Made by a program: the position numbers and the translations under genes
Shown: one piece after another, positions 1 through 7,724 of the stretch
Layout: every line of letters begins with the position of its first letter
How positions within the stretch are numbered: position 1 is the first letter of the stretch
From: Hassallia byssoidea VB512170
Lineage (GTDB): Bacteria > Cyanobacteriota > Cyanobacteriia > Cyanobacteriales > Nostocaceae
Direction of reading: 5' to 3'
Assembly (NCBI RefSeq): GCF_000817785.2
Contig: NZ_JTCM02000063.1
Location: 1 to 37,128 of the forward strand
DNA: 37,128 bases
Notes under the pieces: model-generated
The model's input: only the letters and a program-made list of their open reading frames with translations
What the model was told of the DNA's origin: nothing
Database searches by the model: none

Positions 1-70
1 GGGTTTTGTTGAGGTTCTCCTCTTCTTCATACCCTGCCTGTTATCCCTAAGCTGTTCTAGGTTACTTAGC

Positions 71-241
71 TTATTTCAACAGAACGATTCGCACTTGTAA
101 CTCCTTATCTAAAAATTCCGGTTTTCGTGTCCAGTCAATTTCCCTATGCGCTTGTGGGAAAAAGAATAACATGAATTCTTCAAAATAGATTTGTAAAATG
201 TCTTTCCAAGGTGAATCAAATTCGGTTTGAGGATTTGTCAT
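71..241 (-). pseudogene. N-terminal remnant of a cyanobacterial Rpn/PD-(D/E)XK nuclease-type ('transposase-like') protein
   Basis: Reading the minus strand from the ATG at 241 gives a 56-residue peptide that starts MTNPQTEFDSPWKDILQIYF and includes the block EIDWTRKPEFLDKELQ. This opening is characteristic of a large cyanobacterial family of about 250-300 aa, often annotated as Rpn-family recombination-promoting nuclease or DUF4351 protein. After DKELQ the family resemblance stops abruptly, an unrelated VRIVLLK follows, and the frame ends at a TAA (71-73). The catalytic part is absent, so I call it a truncated pseudogene. Family assignment is from memory of the N-terminal signature and is fairly confident; the cause of truncation (deletion or frameshift) cannot be seen because the window starts 70 bases further on. 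Confidence 0.6.
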
Positions 242-266
242 CAAAGTACATTTTTATAGTTTTTCC

Positions 267-371
267 TTATTTATCATTCCAGTCAGGTGGATTAGAAATT
301 TTCAAATCGGAAACCCAAATATCTAAATTAGTGTGCGATCGCCCAGAATAATGGAAATAATACCGGAACAC
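267..371 (-). pseudogene. Possible short coding remnant, 34 codons
   Basis: A minus-strand frame beginning at a GTG (371) and ending at TAA (267-269) encodes a protein-like peptide with VFRYYFHYSGRSHTNLD near its start and ISNPPDWNDK at its end. An in-frame TAG lies just upstream, so no longer gene exists. Composition looks coding-like and it sits between the truncated nuclease fragment and the epimerase gene. It may be the tail of a decayed gene or chance; I do not recognise the family. Confidence 0.25.
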
Positions 372-398
372 TTTAACGCGATCGCACTAACGCTTCAA

Positions 399-1337
399 CT
401 AACGATCAACCACTTTCAAAATTTCCTCATCCATAGAAAAATCAACTTCAGCTTTATCGCGCCCAGATGTGAGATAATCATTCTCTAAAGAATCTTGTAG
501 CCCAGAAATTAAATCATACTCAGGCTGCCAATTCAACTCTTTCATCGCTTTATTCACCGAAGCGAAGAAATGCTGCACGCGCATGGGGAAAGCTTTGCGT
601 TTGCCAAAATCAAACTTTTTCGGGTCATAATGAACGATTTTCACATCATCCGGTGATTTACCCGCAGCAACAGCACAAGCACGGGCTAAACCATCAAAAG
701 TGACAAAGCGATCGCCTGACACATTATAAATTTGCCCTATGGCTTGTTTGTTACCTACAATCTTAGTCATTGCCTTTGCCAAGTCTTTTACATGACCTAG
801 CTGAGTAATGTGCATCCCATTACCGGGAATGGCAATCGGGCGATCGCGTACAATTCTATCAAAAAACCAACTTTCCAACTCGTTATAATTACTCGGACCA
901 TAAATGTAAGTTGGACGAATCGACGTAAAAGGCAATCCCGATTGCGTCAAAAATGCTTCCGTTTCATGCTTACCTTTGTGGCGACTTTTTGGATCGACTG
1001 CATCTCCTTCTACATGAGGCATTTGGTCGGATTTGAGATACACCCCAGCCGAACTCATATAAACAAAATGTTGCACGCGATCTTGAAAAATTTCCGCCAA
1101 TGGTTGAGTATCAGTAAGTTCCCGTCCGTTATTGTCAAAAATGACATCGAAACTTTCTTGTGATAACTTTTCTTTAAGTTGGGCAGCGTCAGTGCGATCG
1201 CCTGTAATTTGTTCTACTTGTTGCGGTGCTGGACGATTGCCACGATTGAACAGTACCACAGTATGTCCGGATTCCACCAGCATCTTCGTTAGGTAGACAC
1301 CAATGAACCGAGTACCACCCATAATTAAAATTCGCAT
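399..1337 (-). CDS. NAD-dependent epimerase/dehydratase-like extended SDR (CSP41-like)
   Basis: The 312-aa protein begins with a Rossmann-fold nucleotide-binding strand and the glycine motif GGTRFIG (residues 7-13), then the LVESGHTVVLFNRG segment seen in the cyanobacterial/chloroplast CSP41-like branch of extended short-chain dehydrogenases. The usual catalytic YxxxK is not intact. The segment aligned with it reads SRHKGK, keeping a lysine but no tyrosine, which suggests an atypical enzyme or a binding role. CSP41 proteins in plastids bind RNA; activity here is unknown. It is on the opposite strand to the polysaccharide genes and reads away from them. The ATG at 1335-1337 directly starts the Rossmann strand, so the start is secure. 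Confidence is high for the fold and low for the substrate. Confidence 0.85.
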   Translation of the reverse strand: MRILIMGGTRFIGVYLTKMLVESGHTVVLFNRGNRPAPQQVEQITGDRTDAAQLKEKLSQESFDVIFDNNGRELTDTQPLAEIFQDRVQHFVYMSSAGVYLKSDQMPHVEGDAVDPKSRHKGKHETEAFLTQSGLPFTSIRPTYIYGPSNYNELESWFFDRIVRDRPIAIPGNGMHITQLGHVKDLAKAMTKIVGNKQAIGQIYNVSGDRFVTFDGLARACAVAAGKSPDDVKIVHYDPKKFDFGKRKAFPMRVQHFFASVNKAMKELNWQPEYDLISGLQDSLENDYLTSGRDKAEVDFSMDEEILKVVDR

Positions 1338-1361
1338 AAATTCCCTATTTTATCTCAGTAG

Positions 1362-1377
1362 TAGGGGCTAGCCCCTA
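1362..1377. repeat. 16-bp perfect palindrome
   Basis: TAGGGGCTAGCCCCTA is a perfect palindrome 25 bases upstream of the epimerase start, followed by a further partial copy of the arm (GCCCCC). It resembles the small G/C-rich palindromic repeats scattered through cyanobacterial genomes. It could equally serve as an operator or a stem-loop in the 1338-1545 gap, in which I see no other gene. Confidence 0.5.
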
Positions 1378-1545
1378 GCCCCCAATTTGAGGTTATCAGG
1401 TTGCGGTATCCTGAGGAAACTCTTTCACTGATAATTACGTCTTGTGATGAATGTGGGGCGATCGTCCATGAATTAATTGCAACCGGAAAGTTTTCAATTA
1501 ATCTCATAACTTCCCAAGCGTGTTTTCTACCAATTACAGTTAGCA

Positions 1546-2691
1546 GTGCCCTTAAAATATGCTTTAGTTCATGAATGGCTTACACCCAAAGCCACAGGCG
1601 GTTCAGAACTCGTTGTCCGGGAAATTCTGAATCACATTGATGCTGACTTGTATGCCCTCATCGACTTTGAATCTACTAATCCGGAAAGTTATTTATACAA
1701 GCGTCGAATTGGTACAACGTTTGTTCAACGCTTTCCCTTCGCCCGCAATGGTGTACAAAATTACTTGCCATTTTTGCCGCTGGCGATTGAACAATTAGAT
1801 TTACGGGATTATGACATAATTTTGTCTTCATCCCATGCCGTTGCTAAAGGCATCCTCACCACTCCCGATCAGTTGCATATTTGCTACTGTCATAGTCCCA
1901 TGCGTTATGCCTGGGATTTGACTTTTGATTATCTAAAAGCAAGTAAGTTAGGCAATGGTTTACCTGGGTGGGCAACGCGGTATTTACTGCATCGTTTGCG
2001 CTTTTGGGATGTGTTAACGGCAAATCGCGTTGATTATTTTATTGCTAACTCACAGCATACAGCTCGTCGAATTTGGCGCTGCTATCGACGAGAAGCAAAA
2101 GTAATTTATCCACCGGTGAATATTGAAGGTTTGCCATTTTTTCCTCAGAAAGAGGATTTTTACCTAATAGTTTCCCGGTTAGTAAGTTACAAACAAGTAT
2201 CTTTAATTGTCAAAGCTTTTAATCAACTGCAACGACCTTTAGTAGTAATTGGTACAGGACCCGAAATGAAAAAAATTCAGGAAATAGCGGATTCTCATAT
2301 ACAAATACTGGGGTGGCAACCTAATGATGTAGTAAAAAGATATATGGCTAGTGCCAAAGCGTTTGTGTATGCAGCTTGTGAAGACTTTGGCATTGCCTTA
2401 GTAGAAGCACAAGCTTGTGGTACGCCGGTGATTGCTTATGGTGCAGGTGGTGCTTTAGAAACTGTGCGAGATATTCGCACTTGTGAAGTGGGTACAGGGA
2501 CGGGTATATTCTTCCAAAATCAGACTCAGACAGACCTTGTAGAGGCAGTAGAAAGCTTTGAAGCGTATGAGGGTAAGTTTAATCCAGAATATGCGCGATC
2601 GCACGCTGCCCAATTTGATGTGCAAACATTTGCAAAACGTTATCTAGATTTTATAAATACGTGCAACGAAAAAAGACCATTTTTGGAGTAA
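1546..2691 (+). CDS. GT4-family glycosyltransferase
   Basis: This 381-aa retaining glycosyltransferase of the GT-B fold transfers a sugar from a nucleotide-activated donor, most likely in exopolysaccharide or O-antigen-like assembly at the cytoplasmic face. The N-terminal acceptor domain starts with HEWLTPKATGGSE, with the GGSE loop at residues 18-21. The C-terminal donor domain has VSRLVSYKQ near 209-217, GTGPE at 236-240, and the E-x7-E motif EDFGIALVE at 279-287. The start is a GTG; an in-frame TAA at 1507 and the absence of any upstream ATG leave no better choice, and there is no clear Shine-Dalgarno sequence. It is followed 85 bp later by a sugar transferase gene on the same strand, supporting a shared polysaccharide role. 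The donor sugar cannot be inferred. Confidence 0.9.
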   Translation: MPLKYALVHEWLTPKATGGSELVVREILNHIDADLYALIDFESTNPESYLYKRRIGTTFVQRFPFARNGVQNYLPFLPLAIEQLDLRDYDIILSSSHAVAKGILTTPDQLHICYCHSPMRYAWDLTFDYLKASKLGNGLPGWATRYLLHRLRFWDVLTANRVDYFIANSQHTARRIWRCYRREAKVIYPPVNIEGLPFFPQKEDFYLIVSRLVSYKQVSLIVKAFNQLQRPLVVIGTGPEMKKIQEIADSHIQILGWQPNDVVKRYMASAKAFVYAACEDFGIALVEAQACGTPVIAYGAGGALETVRDIRTCEVGTGTGIFFQNQTQTDLVEAVESFEAYEGKFNPEYARSHAAQFDVQTFAKRYLDFINTCNEKRPFLE

Positions 2692-2705
2692 CGGTCTTAA
2701 TTTTT
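2671..2705 (+). terminator. Weak stem-loop across the glycosyltransferase stop
   Basis: AAGACC (2673-2678) pairs with GGTCTT (2693-2698) and a T-rich run follows. The stem is only 6 bp with a 14-nt loop and overlaps the stop codon, so it is a plausible but weak terminator. Confidence 0.3.
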
Positions 2706-2803
2706 GCAATAGTTTTCTAGGCTTTTGGAAAATTACCCCCAGAAGCACCTCCGAAAGGCTTTAAGATTGGGACTATGTGTGGTGTGGATTATTTAGGAGT
2801 ATG

Positions 2804-3565
2804 ATGACTGCCCAGAGCTCACTCCTCTCCGGCAAGCGGCGAAGTCTACGGCAAGATGCTAGCGCGTCTGTGCGTACTTTCTTAAAAGGTGGTCAAAAAA
2901 CCAAGACACCTAGATTTAAACCCAAAGCATTGACTTTACAAGGTTTAAACGGAGAGTTTGCCAAGCGACTGTTCGACATTTTGTTTTCGCTGTTAGTACT
3001 GATATTGTTTTCGCCTGTTTATTTGGTTTTGACCTTACTGATTGCTTCCAGCTCGCAAGGTCCGATTTTTTATATACAGGAACGAGTCGGCAAAAACTAC
3101 AAGCCATTTAATTGTATTAAATTCCGAACAATGGTGAGTAATGCTGACGAAGTTCTTATGCAAATGATGGAAACTTCCCCAGAATTGCGGCAAGAGTTTG
3201 AGACTAGTTTTAAGCTCAAACATGACCCCAGAATCACAAAAATTGGTCGATTCTTGCGAATTACCAGCTTAGACGAGTTTCCCCAATTTTGGAACGTTTT
3301 AAAAGGGGATATGAGTGTTGTTGGTCCGCGACCTTTAGTAGAAGAAGAACTGCCAAAATACGGGTCTGCGATCGAGCAAATTTTAACTATCCGACCAGGA
3401 ATTACGGGATTGTGGCAAGTTTCAGGGCGCAATGACATTCCCTACCCTCGGAGAGTTCAAATAGACCTGCATTATGTCAAATTTGGCAATCTTTGGCTCG
3501 ATTTCTGGATCATATTGAAAACTGTTGGTGTTGTCGTTATCCCAAAAAATAACGGTGCATATTGA
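2804..3565 (+). CDS. Undecaprenyl-phosphate-type sugar (phospho)transferase
   Basis: A bacterial sugar transferase of the WcaJ/RfbP-like C-terminal type. These are membrane enzymes that move a sugar-1-phosphate from a nucleotide sugar to undecaprenyl phosphate and so start repeat-unit assembly. The protein has one hydrophobic segment (LFDILFSLLVLILFSPVYLV), then the family motifs ERVGK, KFRTM, LDEFPQFWNVLKGDMSVVGP and RPGITGLWQVSGR. It is short (about 253 aa), lacking the N-terminal multi-helix region of long family members. AGGAG at 2795-2799 is best placed for the ATG at 2804; ATG 2801 and GTG 2777 are alternatives. The N-terminal stretch encoded at about 2816-2880 is basic and low in similarity to the family, and its DNA looks like an interspersed repeat. 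Confidence 0.88.
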   Translation: MTAQSSLLSGKRRSLRQDASASVRTFLKGGQKTKTPRFKPKALTLQGLNGEFAKRLFDILFSLLVLILFSPVYLVLTLLIASSSQGPIFYIQERVGKNYKPFNCIKFRTMVSNADEVLMQMMETSPELRQEFETSFKLKHDPRITKIGRFLRITSLDEFPQFWNVLKGDMSVVGPRPLVEEELPKYGSAIEQILTIRPGITGLWQVSGRNDIPYPRRVQIDLHYVKFGNLWLDFWIILKTVGVVVIPKNNGAY

Positions 3566-3616
3566 TAACCTAATTGTTTCTTCAGCCCAAAAGTAAACAA
3601 CGGTTCACAAAGCGAG

Positions 3617-3648
3617 AAATCCCATGTGCTGATAGCCGTGGGGTTTTT
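3617..3648 (+). terminator. Rho-independent terminator after the sugar transferase gene
   Basis: A stem of about nine pairs (AAATCCCAT with GTGGGGTTT, including two G-T pairs) around a 12-nt loop runs directly into TTTTT. It lies about 50 bp after the sugar transferase stop, which fits transcription ending here. Confidence 0.55.
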
Positions 3649-3663
3649 AATAGATTCTTCTTT

Positions 3664-3696
3664 AGAAACCCGACTTCTTAAAGAAGTCGGGTTTCT
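3664..3696. repeat. 33-bp near-perfect palindromic repeat
   Basis: AGAAACCCGACTTCTT and its exact reverse complement AAGAAGTCGGGTTTCT are separated by a single A, giving 16-bp perfect arms. This is a recognisable interspersed cyanobacterial palindrome found in many intergenic regions. It would form a long hairpin in RNA. Confidence 0.75.
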
Positions 3697-3871
3697 GAGC
3701 ACGGTGAATCTTCACAAATCATATAGGATTGCTATATCTATCAAAAATTTCTACTTTATTCTATCTTAACAAAAACTAGGTTTTCATAAAATTCTGGTAA
3801 AGATGAAAAAATTATACAGAATTAGGTCAAGTCTGCCGAATAAAAGTAAGGCGATAACGTAATAATACTTA

Positions 3872-3895
3872 AACTTAAGTACTTGTACTTAAGTT
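3872..3895. promoter_or_regulatory. 24-bp palindrome upstream of gmd, candidate operator
   Basis: AACTTAAGTAC and its exact reverse complement GTACTTAAGTT flank a central TT, about 120 bp before the gmd start. The two-fold symmetry and A/T-rich core suit a dimeric DNA-binding protein. The remaining bases of 3566-4007 hold the terminator and palindrome listed separately and otherwise A/T-rich DNA with no gene. Confidence 0.4.
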
Positions 3896-4013
3896 GATAG
3901 CACAAATGCCAGCAAAATTCGTAGGTTTCCCATTGGGCAATTGAGCAATTAGCTGCTAGGTTGTATCAGTTTGCCTGTATTTATTTAATCAAAACGACAA
4001 GGGATAATTGAGC

Positions 4014-5093
4014 ATGACCCAACAAAAGCGAGCGTTAATTACTGGTATTACTGGTCAAGATGGTTCATATCTGAGTGAATTTCTGCTCTTACAAGGTTAT
4101 GAAGTTCATGGTATTATCCGTCGGACTTCTACTTTCAACACAGACCGCATCGATCACATTTATGAAGATCCTCATAAACAAGGAGTGCGGTTATTTCTTC
4201 ACTACGGAGACCTGACAGACGGTACCACCCTGCGCCGCATTTTAGAAGAAGTCCAGCCGATAGAAATTTACAACCTGGGCGCTCAATCTCATGTACGGGT
4301 AAGTTTTGATTCACCGGAATACACCGTGGATGCAGTCGGAATGGGAACTCTGCGTTTGTTGGAAGCTATTCGTGACTATCAACATCGCACCGGGATTCAA
4401 GTGCGATTCTACCAAGCAGGTTCTTCGGAAATGTATGGTTTGGTACAAGCTGTGCCACAAAGCGAGACAACACCGTTTTACCCCCGCAGTCCCTATGCTT
4501 GCGCTAAGGTTTACGCTCACTGGCAAACGGTGAATTACCGCGAATCTTACGGAATGTTTGCTTGTAATGGCATTTTGTTTAACCACGAATCGCCCAGACG
4601 GGGTGAAACATTTGTCACGCGCAAGATTACAATGGCAGTCGCCAAGATTTTTGCTGGTAAGCAGAAAAAAGTTTACATGGGCAATCTTGATTCCAAACGG
4701 GATTGGGGCTACGCCAAAGATTACGTAAAGGCGATGTGGCTCATGTTACAACAATCCGAGCCAGACGATTATGTGGTTGCTACTAATGAAACCCATACAG
4801 TACGCGAATTTTTGGATTTAGCGTTTGGTTATGTGAATCTCGATTGGCAAGATTATGTTGAGTTCGACCAACGTTATCTGCGACCGGCTGAAGTAGACTT
4901 GTTAATTGGCGACTCTACCAAAGCGCGGCAAAAGTTAGGCTGGGAACCATCGGTAACATTTAAGCAGTTGGTAGCGCTGATGGTAGAAGCAGATTTGCAA
5001 GCACTCGGTTGCACTTCACCGAATGGACATGGTTCGCAAATGCCTCATGATATTGCTACTATTCGTCAAGAATTGGGTGTTCTCCACTTCTGA
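4014..5093 (+). CDS. gmd: GDP-mannose 4,6-dehydratase
   Basis: This enzyme converts GDP-D-mannose to GDP-4-keto-6-deoxy-D-mannose, the first committed step to GDP-L-fucose (also GDP-rhamnose or perosamine), in the cytoplasm with bound NADP. The 359-aa protein shows the Rossmann motif GITGQDG (residues 11-17), the active-site block SSEMYG (137-142), the catalytic pair Y161-x3-K165 in [12 protein letters not shown], and the family hallmark [17 protein letters not shown] (190-206). I start it at ATG 4014, preceded by AAGGGA; the upstream TTG at 4008 is less likely. GDP-L-fucose synthase follows 25 bp later, so the two are almost certainly co-transcribed. Confidence 0.96.
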   Translation: MTQQKRALITGITGQDGSYLSEFLLLQGYEVHGIIRRTSTFNTDRIDHIYEDPHKQGVRLFLHYGDLTDGTTLRRILEEVQPIEIYNLGAQSHVRVSFDSPEYTVDAVGMGTLRLLEAIRDYQHRTGIQVRFYQAGSSEMYGLVQAVPQSETTPFYPRSPYACAKVYAHWQTVNYRESYGMFACNGILFNHESPRRGETFVTRKITMAVAKIFAGKQKKVYMGNLDSKRDWGYAKDYVKAMWLMLQQSEPDDYVVATNETHTVREFLDLAFGYVNLDWQDYVEFDQRYLRPAEVDLLIGDSTKARQKLGWEPSVTFKQLVALMVEADLQALGCTSPNGHGSQMPHDIATIRQELGVLHF

Positions 5094-5118
5094 TTAATAC
5101 ACCGATGAGGAGAAAAAT

Positions 5119-6063
5119 ATGACCGCCTTAGAACTAAAAAATAAACGGATTCTCGTTACGGGTGGGGCTGGGTTCCTGGGGCGTCAGGTAATAGAGAAGC
5201 TGTGTAAGGCTGGAGCCGATCGCCAAAAAATCACAGTTACGCGATCGCGTGATTGCGATTTACGTATCTGGGAAAATTGCCAACGCGCAGCTGACCAACA
5301 AGACATTATTATCCACCTCGCAGCTCACGTTGGCGGTATCGGTCTCAACCGGGAAAAACCCGCAGAGTTGTTCTACGACAACTTAATGATGGGTACGCAG
5401 TTAATTCACGCTGCTTATCAAGCTGGAGTAGAAAAATTTGTTTGTGTTGGCACTATCTGCGCCTATCCCAAATTTACTCCAGTGCCATTCAAAGAAGATG
5501 ACCTTTGGAATGGCTACCCCGAAGAAACCAACGCCCCTTACGGAGTTGCCAAAAAAGCGCTTTTAGTTCAACTACAAGCTTACCGCCAGCAGTACAACTT
5601 TAATGGCATTTATCTTCTGCCTGTAAATTTATATGGACCAGAAGATAACTTTGACACTAGTAGTTCTCATGTCATCCCGGCGTTAATTCGCAAAGTTCAT
5701 GAAGCGCAAATTCAGGGACAAAAGAAACTTCCGGTTTGGGGTGATGGTAGCCCTACCCGCGAGTTTCTTTATTCAGAAGATGCAGCGCGGGGCATTGTCA
5801 TGGGCACTCAATTTTACAACGACTTTGAACCAGTTAACTTGGGAACCGGTTATGAAATCTCCATCCGCGATTTGATTAATCTTATTTGCGAATTGATGGA
5901 GTTTGACGGCGAAATTGTCTGGGAAACCGACAAACCAAATGGTCAACCCCGTCGCTGTTTGGATACCGAACGGGCAAAACAAGCCTTTGGTTTCACCGCT
6001 CAAGTAGACTTCAAGCAGGGGCTGAAGAATACTATCGAGTGGTGGCGTCAACACGCTGCATAA
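5119..6063 (+). CDS. fcl: GDP-L-fucose synthase
   Basis: The 314-aa product epimerises C3/C5 and then reduces C4 of GDP-4-keto-6-deoxymannose to give GDP-L-fucose, using NADPH. Visible motifs are GGAGFLG (15-21), the GTICAYP active-site loop with Cys114, the catalytic Y141-x3-K145 in APYGVAKK, and His184 in [10 protein letters not shown], matching the Ser/Cys-Tyr-Lys-His set of this family. A clear GAGGAG lies about 10 bp before ATG 5119. With gmd immediately upstream, the pair supplies fucose to the polysaccharide transferases at 1546-3565. The gene name wcaG is also used. Confidence 0.95.
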   Translation: MTALELKNKRILVTGGAGFLGRQVIEKLCKAGADRQKITVTRSRDCDLRIWENCQRAADQQDIIIHLAAHVGGIGLNREKPAELFYDNLMMGTQLIHAAYQAGVEKFVCVGTICAYPKFTPVPFKEDDLWNGYPEETNAPYGVAKKALLVQLQAYRQQYNFNGIYLLPVNLYGPEDNFDTSSSHVIPALIRKVHEAQIQGQKKLPVWGDGSPTREFLYSEDAARGIVMGTQFYNDFEPVNLGTGYEISIRDLINLICELMEFDGEIVWETDKPNGQPRRCLDTERAKQAFGFTAQVDFKQGLKNTIEWWRQHAA

Positions 6064-6069
6064 TTGTAG

Positions 6070-6086
6070 GGTGGGCATTGCCCACC
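6070..6086. terminator. GGTGGGCA hairpin after fcl
   Basis: GGTGGGCA (6070-6077) and TGCCCACC (6079-6086) form an 8-bp stem with a 1-nt centre, starting six bases after the fcl stop. The sequence is a known type of interspersed cyanobacterial palindrome. It lacks a long T tract, so a transcription-end role is possible but not secure. Confidence 0.45.
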
Positions 6087-6110
6087 TTCAAGAATTTCAA
6101 ATTATAAATT

Positions 6111-6268
6111 TTAAAGACAATTAATTTCGCTAATCTTATCAATAATTTTCTGCTCGCTGTCTTGATAGTTCAACCTTCTAGCAACTACTAATGCTTGCTG
6201 ATAATATTCCAGAGCTTTGGAGTGCTGTTGTAGCTTGAGAAATACCTCTCCCAGATATAAAGGTATAA
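6111..6268 (-). pseudogene. C-terminal relic of a TPR protein
   Basis: On the minus strand a frame ending at TAA (6111-6113) reads YLGEVFLKLQQHSKALEYYQ followed by QALVVARRLNYQ and a final SEINCL. This is a recognisable tetratricopeptide repeat and a normal-looking C-terminus. Upstream (towards 6270) the frame runs into a poly-T stretch and a TAG, and no other TPR coding is visible, so the rest of the gene has been lost. The break lies at the A-run 6267-6273. Confidence 0.6.
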
Positions 6269-6336
6269 AAAAATACTATTAAAGTAATAAATATCGTAAT
6301 ACTACATAAGGAGTGGCAAAAACGATAAGATGCTAG

Positions 6337-6357
6337 GATGACGCATTCTGCGTCATC
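6337..6357. repeat. 9-bp inverted repeat around TTC
   Basis: GATGACGCA and TGCGTCATC are exact reverse complements separated by TTC. The element lies in a 950-bp stretch (6064-7012) that has no intact gene apart from the relic and short ORF described separately. Confidence 0.4.
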
Positions 6358-6362
6358 TAAGA

Positions 6363-6518
6363 GTGCGATCGCTGTTGAGAAAAACTTTGCGATTTACTGA
6401 AACTAGCTACTCCAACCTCTTGATGCGTGCAGCAGGTGGAGAGGAAAACTTCCGTAATTTTTCTGCATTCTACGCTAACAATCCGCGTCTAAGAGAAGTT
6501 TCATATTCCTCGCTCTAA
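6363..6518 (+). CDS. Unrecognised 51-codon ORF or gene fragment
   Basis: From a GTG at 6363 an open frame runs to TAA (6516-6518). It encodes a well-balanced peptide including RFTETSYSNLLMRAAGGEEN and FRNFSAFYANNPRLREVSY. The residue mix looks like real protein, but there is no good ribosome binding site and I do not recognise a family. It may be a surviving piece of a larger gene; an in-frame TGA at 6339 closes it upstream. Confidence 0.25.
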   Translation: MRSLLRKTLRFTETSYSNLLMRAAGGEENFRNFSAFYANNPRLREVSYSSL

Positions 6519-7012
6519 AAAGACAAAAGCTCTAGAATTCAGAAATGGTAAATGTTTTCGGAGAGTGACAGAAGAGGGATACCTAAATCTAAGTGGATTT
6601 TGTTGTTTGGGTTGAGGTTGGTGGGTAAATGTCGCTTCTTATGATTCTAAGCGTCAAAAAGAGACTAATATTTTTCAGATATGCCTAAAGACACCTAATA
6701 ATTATCACTCTTAAGTTAGATGTTGTGGGGTTGTATTGGGTAGATATTATGTAAAGAATGAATTGAACACTAGATATTACTACCAATGCAAATATTAATT
6801 TGGGGAAATGTATTAAATATAATTTCCTTACCTTACTTATCGTCTTTTTTATTAATGCATAAGTTCTAAAATCTTAAACTGAGAATTTTCAGGCTAGAAA
6901 TAAAGCAGTCAAAAAGCATGAGTGTACATTGTATGTTACCCGTTAGTGATACGCATTTTTATATTGGTACACACTGTTATTTCGGATTATCTAACGGAGA
7001 TTTTCTTAGAGT

Positions 7013-7201
7013 ATGTCATTAACTAAATGGTTTCTTACTGTGGCAGTTTCTGGTTCGTTGACCTTTACCGCTGTTACATCGCCTAAGCAATTCCCTTCTT
7101 TAGCTGTTGTCGGATTACCTTTATTATCTCAAATACTGGAGAATAGGCTGGATAAGGGATGCAGCAAAGACGACAAGAATAATGAGGCTAAGTTGAGGTA
7201 A
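7013..7201 (+). CDS. Small hypothetical protein with a signal-like N-terminus
   Basis: The 62-aa product begins MSLTKWFLTVAVSGSLTFTA, a lysine-containing start followed by a hydrophobic stretch like a short signal peptide or membrane anchor, and ends in a charged tail (GCSKDDKNNEAKLR). A purine-rich ACGGAGA lies about 15 bp before the ATG, a little far for a good Shine-Dalgarno site. I do not recognise the protein. The gap after it (7202-7481) holds two HIP1-like octamers and a minus-strand 64-codon frame I could not support. Confidence 0.35.
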   Translation: MSLTKWFLTVAVSGSLTFTAVTSPKQFPSLAVVGLPLLSQILENRLDKGCSKDDKNNEAKLR

Positions 7202-7462
7202 GTACTAAGACCCCTGCTGACGCAAATTCTTTAAGCAAAATCAAGCGGAGCTAGGGCTTGCTTAATCTTCTCCTTAATTGCTCCGCCTTTATTTGCTGGT
7301 AGCGGCAGGGCATATTTTAATAGTGCGATCGCGCTTGCATCCCAGTTAAGAACCAATTTCTTAGAGGAAAGTGGGCGATCGCTCATAGTGAAAACTCTAG
7401 CCAGTAGTAACCGCATCCTGTTCACTACAATAATTGTGGAGATTGCGCGTGATAAAATTCTG

Positions 7463-7480
7463 GTATAACTCTAGTTATAC
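7463..7480. promoter_or_regulatory. 18-bp palindrome at the toxin-antitoxin start, likely autoregulatory operator
   Basis: GTATAACT and its exact reverse complement AGTTATAC flank CT and end two bases before the antitoxin ATG. The arms contain -10-like hexamers (TATAAC, TATACT). Ribbon-helix-helix antitoxins bind such palindromes over their own promoter, so this is the expected place for autorepression. Function is inferred. Confidence 0.6.
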
Positions 7481-7481
7481 T

Positions 7482-7724
7482 ATGGCTATGAAAACAGCTA
7501 TTTCAATCCCAGATACTATTTTTGAAGCTGCGGAAAACTTTGCAAAACGAATGGGGCTATCTCGAAGCGAATTGTATGCTGTTGCGCTCCAAGAATACTT
7601 AAAAGCTCATCGTAGCGATTGCATTACAGAGCAGTTAGATGCTGTGTACGCTGATGAGGATAGTAGTCTTAACCCATTTTTGGTTGAACTACAAACCCAC
7701 ACATTGCCAGAGGAAACTTGGTAA
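7482..7724 (+). CDS. Ribbon-helix-helix antitoxin
   Basis: The 80-aa protein opens with KTAISIPDTIFEAAENFAKR, a beta-strand plus helix typical of the RHH (MetJ/Arc/CopG) DNA-binding fold. It continues with GLSRSELYAVALQEYLKAH and an acidic C-terminal tail that would bind the toxin. It neutralises the downstream MazF-like toxin and probably represses the operon. I start at ATG 7482, directly after the palindrome; ATG 7488 (MKTAISIP) is equally reasonable, and the in-frame extension upstream runs through the operator and is unlikely to be translated. Its TAA overlaps the toxin ATG by one base (TAATG), indicating translational coupling. Confidence 0.85.
   Translation: MAMKTAISIPDTIFEAAENFAKRMGLSRSELYAVALQEYLKAHRSDCITEQLDAVYADEDSSLNPFLVELQTHTLPEETW

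Noticed and set aside
1400-1545. Coding-like CDECG segment upstream of the first glycosyltransferase
   Set aside because: No start codon with a ribosome site and an in-frame stop before the gene; too short to support.
7231-7425. Minus-strand 64-codon frame before the antitoxin
   Set aside because: No family recognised, starts at GTG without a ribosome site and includes HIP1 octamers; possible but not supportable.
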